From NCBI RefSeq assembly GCF_028294535.1, contig NZ_JAQBIE010000026.1:1-51612 (forward strand): a stretch of DNA of 51,612 nt. The letters are read 5' to 3'. Both the position numbers and the translations under genes were made by a program. Source of the DNA: Paracoccus onchidii. GTDB taxonomy: Bacteria > Pseudomonadota > Alphaproteobacteria > Rhodobacterales > Rhodobacteraceae. Positions 9,392 through 17,626 of this stretch are shown one piece after another (the stretch's first letter is position 1; every line of letters starts with the position of its first letter). The notes beneath the pieces were generated by a model. The model did no database searches. It saw only the letters and a program-made list of their open reading frames with translations, and was not told the DNA's origin.

Positions 9392-11272
9392 TCAGGCCGC
9401 GTCGAATGTGCCGATGGCGTGCCGCGCGACGAAATGATCGGGCGCGACCTCGATCAACGGCGCGACCAGGGGCGGGTCGTCGACGCGGCGCATCGCGCTT
9501 GGGATTTCCCCTTCGATCAACGGACGCTGATGGTCGCGAGCATCAGGGGATGCGACGGGCACCGCCGACAGAAGGCGGCGTGTATAGGGATGCTGGGGGT
9601 TCTCGAAGATTTGCCGGCGCGGGCCGATTTCCACGATTTGCCCCAGATACATCACGGCCACGCGGTGACTGACACGTTCGACCACCGCCATGTCATGGCT
9701 GATGAAAACATAGGACAGGCCGCGTTTGCGTTGCAGGTCCATCAGCAGATTGATTACCTGCGCCTGGATTGACACATCCAGTGCGGCCACGGCCTCATCC
9801 GTGATCAGCACATCGGGTTCACCCGCCAATGCCCGCGCGATGCAAATTCGCTGACGCTGCCCGCCCGAGAATTCATAGGGGTAGCGCTGCGCATGTTCGG
9901 GGCGCAGACCGACATCGATCAACAGCTCGGCGACACGTTCATCGATCCCCCGCCCCGCCGCAAGCCCATGCGTGATCAGCGGCTCGGCAATTGAAAATCC
10001 GACCGTCAGGCGCGGATCAAGCGAAGCGAACGGGTCCTGAAACACATATTGGATCTTGCGCCGCACGGCCTTGCGTTCACGCGCCGGCAGGCGGAAAATA
10101 TCCTTCCCGTGATACAGCACCGATCCCGAGGTTGCCTCTTGCAGCATCATCAAGGTGCGGCCGGTCGTGGATTTTCCGCAGCCCGATTCACCAACAAGGG
10201 CCAGCGTTTCACCCTTGTGCAGGTTGAAATTCACGTTCTCGACCGCATGAACACGCCCGGAAACCCGCGAGAACAGCCCCCGCCTGATATCAAAACGCGT
10301 GACAAGGTTCTGCACCTCCAACACCGGCGCTCCGGCCTCGACGGTATTTTGGGATGGGTATTGGTCAAACCCGTCTGCCGAACGATAATCGCCCCCCTCG
10401 CGCAGCTGCGGAAACGGGCGCGGCAATTCTTCCCCGTTCAGCGCGCCCAGCCGCGGAACCGCCGCCAGCAGCGCGCGCGTATAGGGATGCTGTGGTGCTT
10501 CAAAGATCTGGCGGACGTCGCCCTCCTCGACCTTTTCGCCATGGCGCATCACCAGAACACGATCCGCCACTTCGGCGACGACCCCCATGTCATGGGTAAT
10601 GAACAGGACGGCCATTCCCATTTCTTCCTGCAACAGCCGGATCAATTGCAGGATCTGGGCCTGAATGGTCACATCCAATGCGGTTGTCGGCTCATCCGCG
10701 ATCAACAAGCGCGGCTTGCAGGACAGCGCCATGGCAATCATCACACGCTGCCGCATCCCGCCCGACAATTGGTGAGGATGTCGGTCCAGAATGGATTTCG
10801 CGTCAGGAATGCGAACCTTTTCCAGCATACGCAGCGCCTCGGCGCGGGCCATGTCGGGGGTGCAATCCTGATGCAGCCGCACCGCTTCGGCGATTTGCTC
10901 GCCCACGGTAAACACCGGGTTCAGCGAGGTCATCGGCTCTTGAAAGATCATTGCGACGTCATTGCCGCGCACCGCTTCCATCTGTTCCATCGACGTTGCG
11001 GTGATGTCGCGCAGATTGCCATCGCGCCCGGTCAGACGTATCGAACCGCCCGAAATCCGCCCGCCGCCGAATTCGATCAAGCGCATCACCGAAAGCGAAC
11101 TGACCGATTTCCCAGACCCGGATTCCCCGACAACGGCCAGAGTCTCGCCCGCGCGGATATGGAACGACAGATCCTTGACCGCGTGGAACACGCCATTCTC
11201 GCCCCGAAATTCGACGTTCAGTCCTTCGACGCTGATTGTGGGGTCCGAACCGTCCTGTCGTGCTGTCGTCAT
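9392..11272 (-). CDS. Fused dual ATP-binding protein of peptide ABC transporter (DppD-DppF fusion, GsiA-like)
   Basis: This 626-residue protein contains two complete ABC ATPase domains. Domain 1 has Walker [17 protein letters not shown] (about residue 50), signature [15 protein letters not shown] and Walker [14 protein letters not shown]. Domain 2 has Walker [17 protein letters not shown], signature [15 protein letters not shown] and Walker [15 protein letters not shown]. Each is followed by the oligopeptide-transporter C-terminal extension ([13 protein letters not shown] and [13 protein letters not shown]). In domain 2 the proline of DEP is replaced by Ala (DEAVAALD), which is common in DppF-type domains. 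Its start overlaps the RpiR gene by 4 nt, so regulator and transporter form one operon. Confidence 0.93.
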   Translation of the reverse strand: MTTARQDGSDPTISVEGLNVEFRGENGVFHAVKDLSFHIRAGETLAVVGESGSGKSVSSLSVMRLIEFGGGRISGGSIRLTGRDGNLRDITATSMEQMEAVRGNDVAMIFQEPMTSLNPVFTVGEQIAEAVRLHQDCTPDMARAEALRMLEKVRIPDAKSILDRHPHQLSGGMRQRVMIAMALSCKPRLLIADEPTTALDVTIQAQILQLIRLLQEEMGMAVLFITHDMGVVAEVADRVLVMRHGEKVEEGDVRQIFEAPQHPYTRALLAAVPRLGALNGEELPRPFPQLREGGDYRSADGFDQYPSQNTVEAGAPVLEVQNLVTRFDIRRGLFSRVSGRVHAVENVNFNLHKGETLALVGESGCGKSTTGRTLMMLQEATSGSVLYHGKDIFRLPARERKAVRRKIQYVFQDPFASLDPRLTVGFSIAEPLITHGLAAGRGIDERVAELLIDVGLRPEHAQRYPYEFSGGQRQRICIARALAGEPDVLITDEAVAALDVSIQAQVINLLMDLQRKRGLSYVFISHDMAVVERVSHRVAVMYLGQIVEIGPRRQIFENPQHPYTRRLLSAVPVASPDARDHQRPLIEGEIPSAMRRVDDPPLVAPLIEVAPDHFVARHAIGTFDAA

Positions 11273-12144
11273 TGATTATCCTCGGAATCGGGCTGGGACG
11301 AATCCTCGTCCGTGTAGAGATAGGGAAAGATCAGCCGCGTCATCGCCGTTGCATCGGACGCGCTTTGATATCGGGCCGTGAACAATGCGGCGATCGCCTC
11401 GAACAACGCAAAGGCGGCCAATGCAGAACTGTTCAACACCGGATGCGCCGCAGGTAACCGGATGATCTGGTCGCAGAACTGACAGATCGGGGATTGATCA
11501 CTGTCGGTAATGCCGATGCAGGGCACGGCAGACGCACGCGCCAGCCGCAGAAACTCGACCGTGGCAACCGAATAGCGCGGCAGGGCCATCGCGATCAGCA
11601 CGTCATGCGGCCCCATGCGGCCGATCTGCCGCGCGATACGTTCATGCCCCCCACGCCCGTCCAGAATGACGGAGTTACGCAGAAAACCTTCGGTCAGGCC
11701 ATGGAAATAGGTCAGGCCAAGCGCGCTGCTGCCGAACCCCAGGAACCCCACCTGATTTGCGGCGGCCATCTGATCCACCACATTGTCGCACAACGCCGGG
11801 GACAGACCGGCCAATCCGTCAAGATTCCCCGTCGCCGAGGCCAGGGACGCCTTGATCACCTCGGTGCTGGATGATTCCTGCGCGCGGCTGACATTGTCGA
11901 TCGGGCGCAACAGATCCTGATAGCGCCGAACCGCAATGGCCCGGAACTCGGCATAGTTCTTCAACCCCAACTGGCGCACAAAGCGCGTGATCGTGGGGGC
12001 AGAGACCGCGCTGGCCTCGGCAAGATCCTCGATGCCCATCGTTGCGACAAGAAACGGATTGGAAAGGGCGTATTCACCGATACGCTGCTGGTTGGGCGTC
12101 AGCTTTGCCCAATGCGCCTCTATCAGTGCCCTCAAATCCGACAT
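11269..12144 (-). CDS. MurR/RpiR-family regulator (HTH + SIS), first gene of the transporter segment
   Basis: This 291-residue protein has an N-terminal RpiR helix-turn-helix ([56 protein letters not shown]) and a C-terminal SIS domain ([56 protein letters not shown]). SIS domains of this family sense phosphosugars or phosphorylated cell-wall sugars such as MurNAc-6-phosphate. It is translationally coupled to the ATPase gene. Repeated TGAAAT half-sites lie directly upstream (12200-12250). The likely role is control of the peptide-uptake operon; the effector is unknown. Confidence 0.9.
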   Translation of the reverse strand: MSDLRALIEAHWAKLTPNQQRIGEYALSNPFLVATMGIEDLAEASAVSAPTITRFVRQLGLKNYAEFRAIAVRRYQDLLRPIDNVSRAQESSSTEVIKASLASATGNLDGLAGLSPALCDNVVDQMAAANQVGFLGFGSSALGLTYFHGLTEGFLRNSVILDGRGGHERIARQIGRMGPHDVLIAMALPRYSVATVEFLRLARASAVPCIGITDSDQSPICQFCDQIIRLPAAHPVLNSSALAAFALFEAIAALFTARYQSASDATAMTRLIFPYLYTDEDSSQPDSEDNQ

Positions 12145-12199
12145 CCGTCACTTCACCTCGGTTTCCGTCACAAAAGGATTACAACCGAATCGGCCACTA

Positions 12200-12250
12200 T
12201 GTGAAATTATTTTTTCTTCAGTCGTAAATTTCATTCGGATTAATTTCACA
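12200..12250. promoter_or_regulatory. Candidate RpiR operator: 10-bp inverted repeat plus extra half-site
   Basis: TGTGAAATTA (12200-12209) and TAATTTCACA (12241-12250) are perfect inverted copies separated by 31 nt. A third ATTTCA half-site lies at 12228-12233. The whole stretch is AT-rich and lies in the only sizeable gap (121 nt) of the minus-strand peptide cluster, directly upstream of the RpiR gene. It is the expected place for the promoter and autoregulatory operator. Confidence 0.55.
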
Positions 12251-12265
12251 TCTTGCCAGGCGTGA

Positions 12266-13297
12266 CTACTTTTCAGGCCTTGCGCCCAACCAATCGGCAA
12301 GCAGGGGCCGCGTCGCGCCCTTGCGCCCCCGAACTGCGGTGGCCGTGCTCATGGCATTCAGGATCGCCTCTTCGGTCGCCTCGCAAGCGGCGCGGAAGGC
12401 ATCGTCGATACGGGCGTCGGACATCCGCTCGACGACCGAAACATCCTCGGCCGGCCGATGCGCGATACGGTTTCTGCTGGTAAATCCCAGCACGATGTCA
12501 CCGCTGCCATTTCCATAGAATGCCCCAAGCCGGGCTATCCCGGCACCAGCCCGTCGGCAGATTCTCGACAATTGCCGATGGTCCACGGGCAGATCCGTGG
12601 CCAACACCACGATGATCGACCCCTTTTCGTCCTCATGCGGGACACGCGGATCGGGCCGACGCCCATCTGGCAAGACCAGATCCCCCGCCCGCCCGAAATT
12701 CGACAACACAAGTGCGCCCAGCACATGCTCGCGACCTTGCAAGGTCATCACACGCGACGCCGTTCCGATTCCACCTTTGAACCCAAAGGTAATCATGCCG
12801 GCACCTGCCCCGACCGATCCTTCCTGCATGTCGGATTGCGCAATTTCAATCGCACGCAAGGCGTCGGCCTCGGATACGGCCATGGCCTGAATGTCCGACA
12901 GCACACCGTCATTGCATTCGCAGACGACAGGATTCACGGTCGAGGTCGCCCGCCCGATCGTTGGGTTTTGGGCAACCGCATGCCGGATCAGCGCGTTGCT
13001 GCAGGTTCCAACCCCGAAGGTATTGGTCAGCAGGATCGGCGTTTCCAGACTGCCCAGCTCGGCAACCTGCACCAGCCCCGCGCTCTTGCCGAAGCCATTG
13101 ATCACCTCCACCGAGGCCGTCAACTTGTTCTCGAACAGGTTTCCCGGCTGCGGAATGATGGCCGTGACCCCGGTGTTCACGTCGCCGGATGACAGGGTGA
13201 CGTGACCGACCTGCACCCCGGATACATCCGTGATTGCATTGCGCTTTCCCGTCGCCATGATGCCCGGCGTGATATCGAACTGTCGGATTCTGGCCAT
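12266..13297 (-). CDS. P1 family peptidase (S58; DmpA/BapA-like aminopeptidase)
   Basis: This 343-residue protein has the S58 layout: ITDVSGVQVGHVTLSSGD and NTGVTAIIPQPGNLF near the N-terminus, INGFGKSAGLVQVAELG, and GAGAGMITFGFKGGIGTASR. A glycine-serine pair in EDEKGSIIVVLATDLP (Gly226-Ser227) is where autoproteolysis creates the N-terminal serine nucleophile of the beta chain. The downstream GNGSGDIVLGFTSRN is also conserved. Characterised relatives remove N-terminal D- or L-Ala (DmpA) or beta-amino acids (BapA) from small peptides. It sits 12 nt after the D-amino-acid transaminase gene, which supports a D-residue or beta-peptide role. Confidence 0.88.
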   Translation of the reverse strand: MARIRQFDITPGIMATGKRNAITDVSGVQVGHVTLSSGDVNTGVTAIIPQPGNLFENKLTASVEVINGFGKSAGLVQVAELGSLETPILLTNTFGVGTCSNALIRHAVAQNPTIGRATSTVNPVVCECNDGVLSDIQAMAVSEADALRAIEIAQSDMQEGSVGAGAGMITFGFKGGIGTASRVMTLQGREHVLGALVLSNFGRAGDLVLPDGRRPDPRVPHEDEKGSIIVVLATDLPVDHRQLSRICRRAGAGIARLGAFYGNGSGDIVLGFTSRNRIAHRPAEDVSVVERMSDARIDDAFRAACEATEEAILNAMSTATAVRGRKGATRPLLADWLGARPEK

Positions 13298-13309
13298 GCC
13301 GTTTCCCTT

Positions 13310-14170
13310 CTAGGTAATGCGTGCGCCGCTGCGCGCAGCCTCCAGATACAGCTTCTGCAATTGCCGTGTCACCGGGCCGGGCTGCCCCGAGCCGATCACG
13401 GACGCACCAATCTGGATGACCGGTTGAACAAGGCTGGAAGCACTGGTCAGAAACGCTTCGGCGACATGTGGGATTTCTTCCAGCGCAATCGCCCGCTCGT
13501 GCACCGGCATTCCGTGATCCCTGGCGATTGCGATAACCGCCTGACGGGTGCAGCCCGGCAGGATTGCGGTCGAATTGGGACGGGTCACGATCTCGCCATC
13601 CCCAGTGACGACAAAGGCAGTGGATGACGCGCCTTCGGTCACGCAGCCATCTTCGAACATCCAGACATCGTCAAACCCGTCCAGCTTTGCGCTCTGCTTG
13701 GCGTTCACCTGGCCCAGCAACATGACCGTCTTGATATCGCGCCGCGACCAGCGCGGATCGGGCAGCAGCGCCATTTTTGCCCCGACTTGCTGTGCGGGGT
13801 TGCGGTCCAGCTTCTTGGGTTGCGTAAAGGCGACAAAGCCGGGCTTCAGACCTTCGGACGGCAGAAAGTTCCGCTCTTCCGCACCCCGCGACACCTGCAT
13901 ATAGATCGTGCCGTCAGTCATGGCGTTGCGCCGCACCAGCTCGATCTGCATCTCAATGATATCTTCAATCGGCATGGGCATCGGGATATTGATTTCACCC
14001 AATGAACGCTGGAGTCGGGCAAGATGAAGATCATTGTCGATCATGCGTCCATCCAGCATCGCCGTCACTTCGTAAATCGCATCGCCGAACAGCAACCCGC
14101 GATCCATCACCGGCACAGATGCCTGATGTTCGGGAAAATAGCTGCCATTCAAGAAAATTTGCCGCGTCAT
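13310..14170 (-). CDS. dat: D-amino-acid transaminase (class IV PLP aminotransferase)
   Basis: Read from the ATG at 14170, this 286-residue protein matches D-alanine aminotransferase in length. It has FLNGSYFPEHQASVPVMDRG and LLFGDAIYEVTAMLDGRM at the N-terminus, the PLP lysine in VMLLGQVNAKQSA (about Lys158), and EGASSTAFVV and ILPGCTRQAVIAIA in the cofactor-binding half. A longer reading from 14356 would add about 60 residues with no family resemblance. The reaction interconverts D-alanine, D-glutamate and other D-amino acids with 2-oxo acids. First gene of the minus-strand peptide cluster, divergent from a LysR gene with a 19-bp palindrome between them. Confidence 0.85.
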   Translation of the reverse strand: MTRQIFLNGSYFPEHQASVPVMDRGLLFGDAIYEVTAMLDGRMIDNDLHLARLQRSLGEINIPMPMPIEDIIEMQIELVRRNAMTDGTIYMQVSRGAEERNFLPSEGLKPGFVAFTQPKKLDRNPAQQVGAKMALLPDPRWSRRDIKTVMLLGQVNAKQSAKLDGFDDVWMFEDGCVTEGASSTAFVVTGDGEIVTRPNSTAILPGCTRQAVIAIARDHGMPVHERAIALEEIPHVAEAFLTSASSLVQPVIQIGASVIGSGQPGPVTRQLQKLYLEAARSGARIT

Positions 14171-14243
14171 TGCCCTGTCCTGAAAAACTCGCGACAAGCT
14201 AGGCGCAGCATCAGAATAAGGCCAATGCTTGATCCGGGACCAA

Positions 14244-14262
14244 TTATGCAAGATTTGCATAA
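14244..14262. promoter_or_regulatory. Perfect 19-bp palindrome, probable LysR binding site
   Basis: TTATGCAA-GAT-TTGCATAA has 8-bp perfect arms around a 3-nt centre. It lies in the 128-nt divergent gap between the D-amino-acid transaminase and LysR genes, ending 36 nt before the LysR start. Symmetry and position make it a strong candidate LysR recognition site controlling both directions. Confidence 0.65.
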
Positions 14263-14298
14263 GTCCGGAAGCAAACATGAAACCGCGGAGAAATGGCG

Positions 14299-15249
14299 AT
14301 GGAATTAAAGTGGTTAAAGGATTTCGTGGCGCTTGCCTCGACCGGCAGCTTTTCACGCGCAGCCGAGATCCGCAACGTGACCCAATCCGCGTTCAGCCGC
14401 CGCATCAAGCAACTTGAGGCATGGCTTGGGGCCGATCTGGTCAGCCGCGCAACCCTGCCCGCAGAGCTGACGCCCGAGGGCGTCGCGTTTCTGCCCGTCG
14501 CTCAGGGCGCCATCCGCACCATGCAAGAGGCCCGCGCGACAACACAGGCGGCGCGCGCCCAGGCCCGGCCCGTCATCAATATCGCGGCCCTTCAGGCTTT
14601 GACGGTGACCACGTTGCCGCGATGGCTGCAACAGCTGGATCGGCAAATGCCCGAGGCCCGGACCCGGTTGATCCCGGATCGCGGCGGGATCGAGGCCAAT
14701 CTCGACGCGCTGGTCGATGGCGAGGCCGATCTGCTGTTAACCTACGCCCATCCATATGTGCCGATGCTGCTGGACCCTCGCCAGTTCGACTGGATTGCGC
14801 TGGATCGTGACGTGATCCAGCCCGTCATGGCGCCCGAGCTGCAAAACGACAGGCTGCGGGCGGTGTTTGCGGGCGATAGCGATGCCGAAATCCCTTATCT
14901 CGACTATGGTCATGCATCGTTCTTTGGCACCGCGCTGAAGCGCCTGTTTTCAAGTCGAAAGATGCCGCGCCGGGTCACGCATGAAAGCGCCATGTGCATC
15001 GGCTTGCGCGCCCTGGCGCTGGAAGGGCGCGGGGTTTGCTGGTTGCCCGGCTCGTTGATCGCAGACGATCTGCGGCACGGTCGGCTGATCACCGCCACGA
15101 ACGACCCCGGCTGGCATCTAGAGATCGAGATCCGCCTGTATCGCTGTCGCACACCGCACAATCAAAGCGGTATTTCAGACCCGCTGTGGAACAACCTGCG
15201 TCAATTCGCATTGCAAGGGCAGGACAAGCACCGCCCTGCCCCGCAATAG
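14299..15249 (+). CDS. LysR-family regulator (HypT/YjiE-like subgroup)
   Basis: This 316-residue regulator starts MELKWLKDFVALASTGSFSR and continues AAEIRNVTQSAFSRRIKQLE, the N-terminus typical of the YjiE/HypT-like LysR subgroup. The ATG at 14299 is preferred over 14293 because the GGAG site at 14287-14290 is then 8 nt away. The C-terminal half is a standard effector-binding domain. It is divergent from the D-amino-acid transaminase and peptidase genes, the probable targets. Its 3' end abuts the remnant of a decayed gene on the other strand. Confidence 0.87.
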   Translation: MELKWLKDFVALASTGSFSRAAEIRNVTQSAFSRRIKQLEAWLGADLVSRATLPAELTPEGVAFLPVAQGAIRTMQEARATTQAARAQARPVINIAALQALTVTTLPRWLQQLDRQMPEARTRLIPDRGGIEANLDALVDGEADLLLTYAHPYVPMLLDPRQFDWIALDRDVIQPVMAPELQNDRLRAVFAGDSDAEIPYLDYGHASFFGTALKRLFSSRKMPRRVTHESAMCIGLRALALEGRGVCWLPGSLIADDLRHGRLITATNDPGWHLEIEIRLYRCRTPHNQSGISDPLWNNLRQFALQGQDKHRPAPQ

Positions 15250-15597
15250 CTTGAACCAAAACCCCAGCGCGACTCTTTCCAGCCGATTGCCTGCAATGCG
15301 GTCTTGTCCTGATCCGCCGCATATTCACCGGGGGTTTGCCACACATGGACATTTCCACCGGAAATCCGGACATGCGGCTAGCTCAATATGTTGGCCAGTG
15401 CGACTTCATCACCGGAATTGAAGGCATCGACAAAGGCATCCGTCGCCGCGCATGCCGGAGCGATGTCTTGGGGATAGGCCCCTGCATCATTCTTGATGCA
15501 ATTGTCGACCAGCTCGGCCTGAACGGCCCGCGCTCATCGGTGCCGAGATCAGCGAAAACGCGGCAAAGGCTGTCGCGATAACCAGTTTGATATTCGT
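15250..15597 (-). pseudogene. Decayed small secreted NTF2-like protein gene
   Basis: Reading leftward, a good ribosome site (AGGAGG) is followed, at the right distance, by ACG where ATG is expected (15597-15595). A signal-peptide-like stretch, NIKLVIATAFAAFSLISAP, follows. The frame then shifts, and the new frame reads VQAELVDNCIKNDAGAYP and ATDAFVDAFNSGDEVALA before an in-frame TAG at 15380-15378. Past the TAG the same frame continues with GGNVHVWQTPGEYAADQD and LQAIGWKESRWGFGS. The middle resembles the start of SnoaL/NTF2-like domains (FVDAFNSGD). Start-codon loss, a frameshift, a stop and truncation at the neighbouring LysR gene together indicate a dead gene. Confidence 0.6.
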
Positions 15598-15699
15598 GTT
15601 TCCTCCTGAAATTCAAACAAGGGTCGGCCCCGCACGGACATGCGACGCCAAGGGCCGGAACGGCCATATATGCGGCTGCATATTCGGGTAGCCCGGGCG

Positions 15700-16013
15700 A
15701 AGTGAGCGTCCGAGGACGTGGTGTAATTTCTGCGCCTTCATCGGTGTAATCCTGGGTGGCCATTGAGGCGTATGATCGAGGTGGAGTTTCAACGAACCCG
15801 GTCGTCTGCCCAAGCGCCATGCCGAACAACACCTTCACCGAGAGCCACGTCCATATGGCGGTAACTCTGCTGGTGGCCACGCTTGCCTGTCGGCGCGGCC
15901 TCTCAGATCATTTCGGGATCGAACCAGTTCGTCAGCGAGCCCCAGCGCCTGAGCGCTTCATTATAGCCTGGCCAGTTGCTGGTCTTGCAGTTTGGGGGTG
16001 TAGGGCTGCCCAT
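15700..16013 (-). mobile_element. Remnant of IS5-family transposase (N-terminal part)
   Basis: From the ATG at 16013 the reverse strand reads MGSPTPPNCKTSNWPGYNEA, then RRWGSLTNWFDPEMI, a stop, and EAAPTGKRGHQ. After a frameshift it gives KVLFGMALGQTTGFVE. This is the N-terminal region of IS5-family transposases (usual form KTTNW..YNEAL..RGSLT.WFDPEM, then KVLFGM.LRQTTGFVES). The following catalytic region is missing or unrecognisable, and no terminal inverted repeats or target duplication could be paired. The element is dead. It separates a lyase-gene tail on its right from other debris on its left. Confidence 0.68.
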
Positions 16014-16059
16014 GCACCCCAGCTACCAAACTGGATCCATGAGAAGAAAACCCACACGG

Positions 16060-16352
16060 AATTTTCGCAACAGAGCCTGGCAGAGGCTGTCATGATGGCC
16101 ATGGCGCCCAAGATGGGACGCCCGCTTGCGCATGAGGTGGTAGTTGATGCATGTCGCACGGCACTGGAACGGAAATTGTCGCTTGCGGATATCCTGAGCC
16201 AGAACGAACAGATCGTCGCGACCTTGGGTAGCGAAGAAAAACTGCGCCAGCACTGTGGTCCGGAAGCCTATCTTGGCCTTTCGGGGCCCATGGCAGATCG
16301 TGCCATTGCAGCCGTCGTCCGCGACCCGGATGCCCACACCGCATCACCGTAG
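16060..16352 (+). pseudogene. C-terminal fragment of a PcaB/adenylosuccinate-lyase-family enzyme
   Basis: The plus strand encodes an open C-terminal piece with SLAEAVMMAMAPKMGRPLAH, EVVVDACRTALERKLSLADI and PEAYLGLSGPMADRAIAA. This pattern closes class-II fumarase/aspartase superfamily proteins such as 3-carboxy-cis,cis-muconate cycloisomerase and adenylosuccinate lyase-like enzymes. About three quarters of the gene, including the catalytic signature, is missing, apparently lost with the IS remnant immediately upstream. The aldehyde dehydrogenase pseudogene follows after 31 nt on the same strand, so both were probably one catabolic operon. Confidence 0.65.
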
Positions 16353-16383
16353 ACGGCGCTTGAAACGGCAGGCGGGTAAGGTG

Positions 16384-17546
16384 ATGCTGGATTTCAAATT
16401 GCTGATCGACGGCCAGGAACGCGCAGGAAGCAGCGATCAATGGCAAGAGGTCATCGACCCCGCCAACGGCGGTGTCATCGGGCGCGTTGCCCATGCGACA
16501 CGCGACGACCTGAACTTGCGCTGACAACCGCATCACCATCGAGATTCACCGTCGCGACCTGCGCCAAGGGACTTCCCCATGGCGCAGGTCGCGAAGAAAT
16601 TCGCGGGCGCGCTTGGTGCCGGATGCGCCATGCTCTGCAAATCGCCCTAGGAAACGCCCGCGTCGGTGCTGGGCATGTCGCGGGCCTTGCTGGATGCCTG
16701 TGTGCCACAGGCGGCGACTTCGGTGGTATCTGGCATCCCTGCCGAGATCTCCTCGTATCTCATTCCGGCCCTCCAAGTCACGAAAGTGACCTTCACCGGC
16801 TCGACCCCGGTGGGCAAGCTGCTGGCAGAACAGGCTGGGCGGGCGATGAAACCCGTCACCATGGAACGGGGCGGGCATGCCCCGGTCATCATTTGCGACC
16901 ATACGGATCCAGTGGCGCTGGCCGATGATCTGGCACAGGCGAAATTCGCAAATGCCGGCCAAATCTGCGTGTCGCCGACACGTTTTTTGTCGAAGACAAG
17001 ATCCATGACCGGTTTTTGGAGCGTTTTGCCCAGAAGGCCGGTGAAATTCAGGTTGGTCCGGGAACCGATCCCGAAAGCGCCATGGGCCCACTGCTCAGCG
17101 AGCGGCGCCTGAACGCGGTTGCAGAGTTGGTCGATGACGCGGTTGCCCGAGGGGCCAAGCTGCACATTGGCGGGTGCCGGATTGGCAATACCGGCGCCTT
17201 CTATGCCCCGACGGTTCTGTCCGATCTGGACCCGGACTCGCGCGTTATGCGCGAAGAACCCTTTGGTCCTATTGCCGTAATTCAGCGTTTCAGCGATGAA
17301 GCCGAAATGTTGCAGCAAGCCAACGGACTGGAATTCGGACTTTCCAGCTATGTCTTTACCGCAATTGCCGGACGGCAGCGGCGATTGGCCCGGGCGCTTG
17401 ACTATGGCGTCGTAGGCATCAACGACATCCCCGCCCATATGCCCGAAATTCCCTTGGGCGGATGGAAGGAAAGCGGATACGGCACCGAAGGTGGCCAATC
17501 CATCCTTGAACCGTTCCAGAAATCCAAATTCGTCAGCCATCGCTGA
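16384..17546 (+). pseudogene. Aldehyde dehydrogenase pseudogene (succinate-semialdehyde-dehydrogenase-like)
   Basis: The ALDH reading begins at an ATG with a ribosome site and gives DFKLLIDGQERAGSSDQWQE and VIDPANGGVIGRVAHATRDD. It stops at 16522-16524 and then loses roughly 100 codons of the NAD-binding region. It resumes with VAKKFAGALGAGCAMLCKSP, a TAG, ETPASVLGMSRALLDA, VTKVTFTGSTPVGK and NAGQICVSPTRF (catalytic cysteine present). A -1 frameshift in a T6 run at 16983-16988 moves the remainder to another frame (FAQKAGEIQVGPGTD to LGGWKESGYGTEGG). The catalytic-glutamate motif reads MERGGHAP instead of ELGG. Deletion, two stops and a frameshift make it nonfunctional. Confidence 0.85.
16552..16594. 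repeat. 14-bp inverted repeat at the deletion scar in the ALDH pseudogene
   Basis: TCGCGACCTGCGCC (16552-16565) and GGCGCAGGTCGCGA (16581-16594) are perfect inverted copies 15 nt apart. They sit exactly where the aldehyde dehydrogenase reading is interrupted, so the repeat probably records the inversion/deletion event or the inverted duplication of a short segment that broke the gene. Confidence 0.55.
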
Positions 17547-17582
17547 GGACCCCGTTTTTTCCGACCTCGATAACCGCGAACG

Positions 17583-17607
17583 AAAAAGGGGGGCGACTGC
17601 CCCCTTT
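17583..17607 (-). terminator. Rho-independent terminator of the efflux operon
   Basis: In the leftward direction an 8-bp stem AAAGGGGG/CCCCCTTT with a 7-nt loop is followed directly by a T-run (CCCTTTTTCG). It lies about 20 nt after the stop of the membrane-fusion-protein gene. Rightward, the stem is followed by only three T residues, so it is a weaker terminator for the pseudogene side. Confidence 0.75.
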
Positions 17608-17626
17608 CCCGATTATTCGGCCCGGC

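Noticed and set aside
10049..11275. Plus-strand open frame opposite the fused ATPase
   Set aside because: The reverse strand carries two complete ABC signatures; this frame is the mirror.
15756..16050. N-terminal extension of the PcaB-like fragment as part of one protein
   Set aside because: This stretch is the antisense of the IS5 transposase remnant; only the part after about 16060 resembles the lyase family.
15378..17546. Possible intact transposon carrying catabolic genes
   Set aside because: No terminal inverted repeats or target duplication could be paired and the transposase is broken and truncated.
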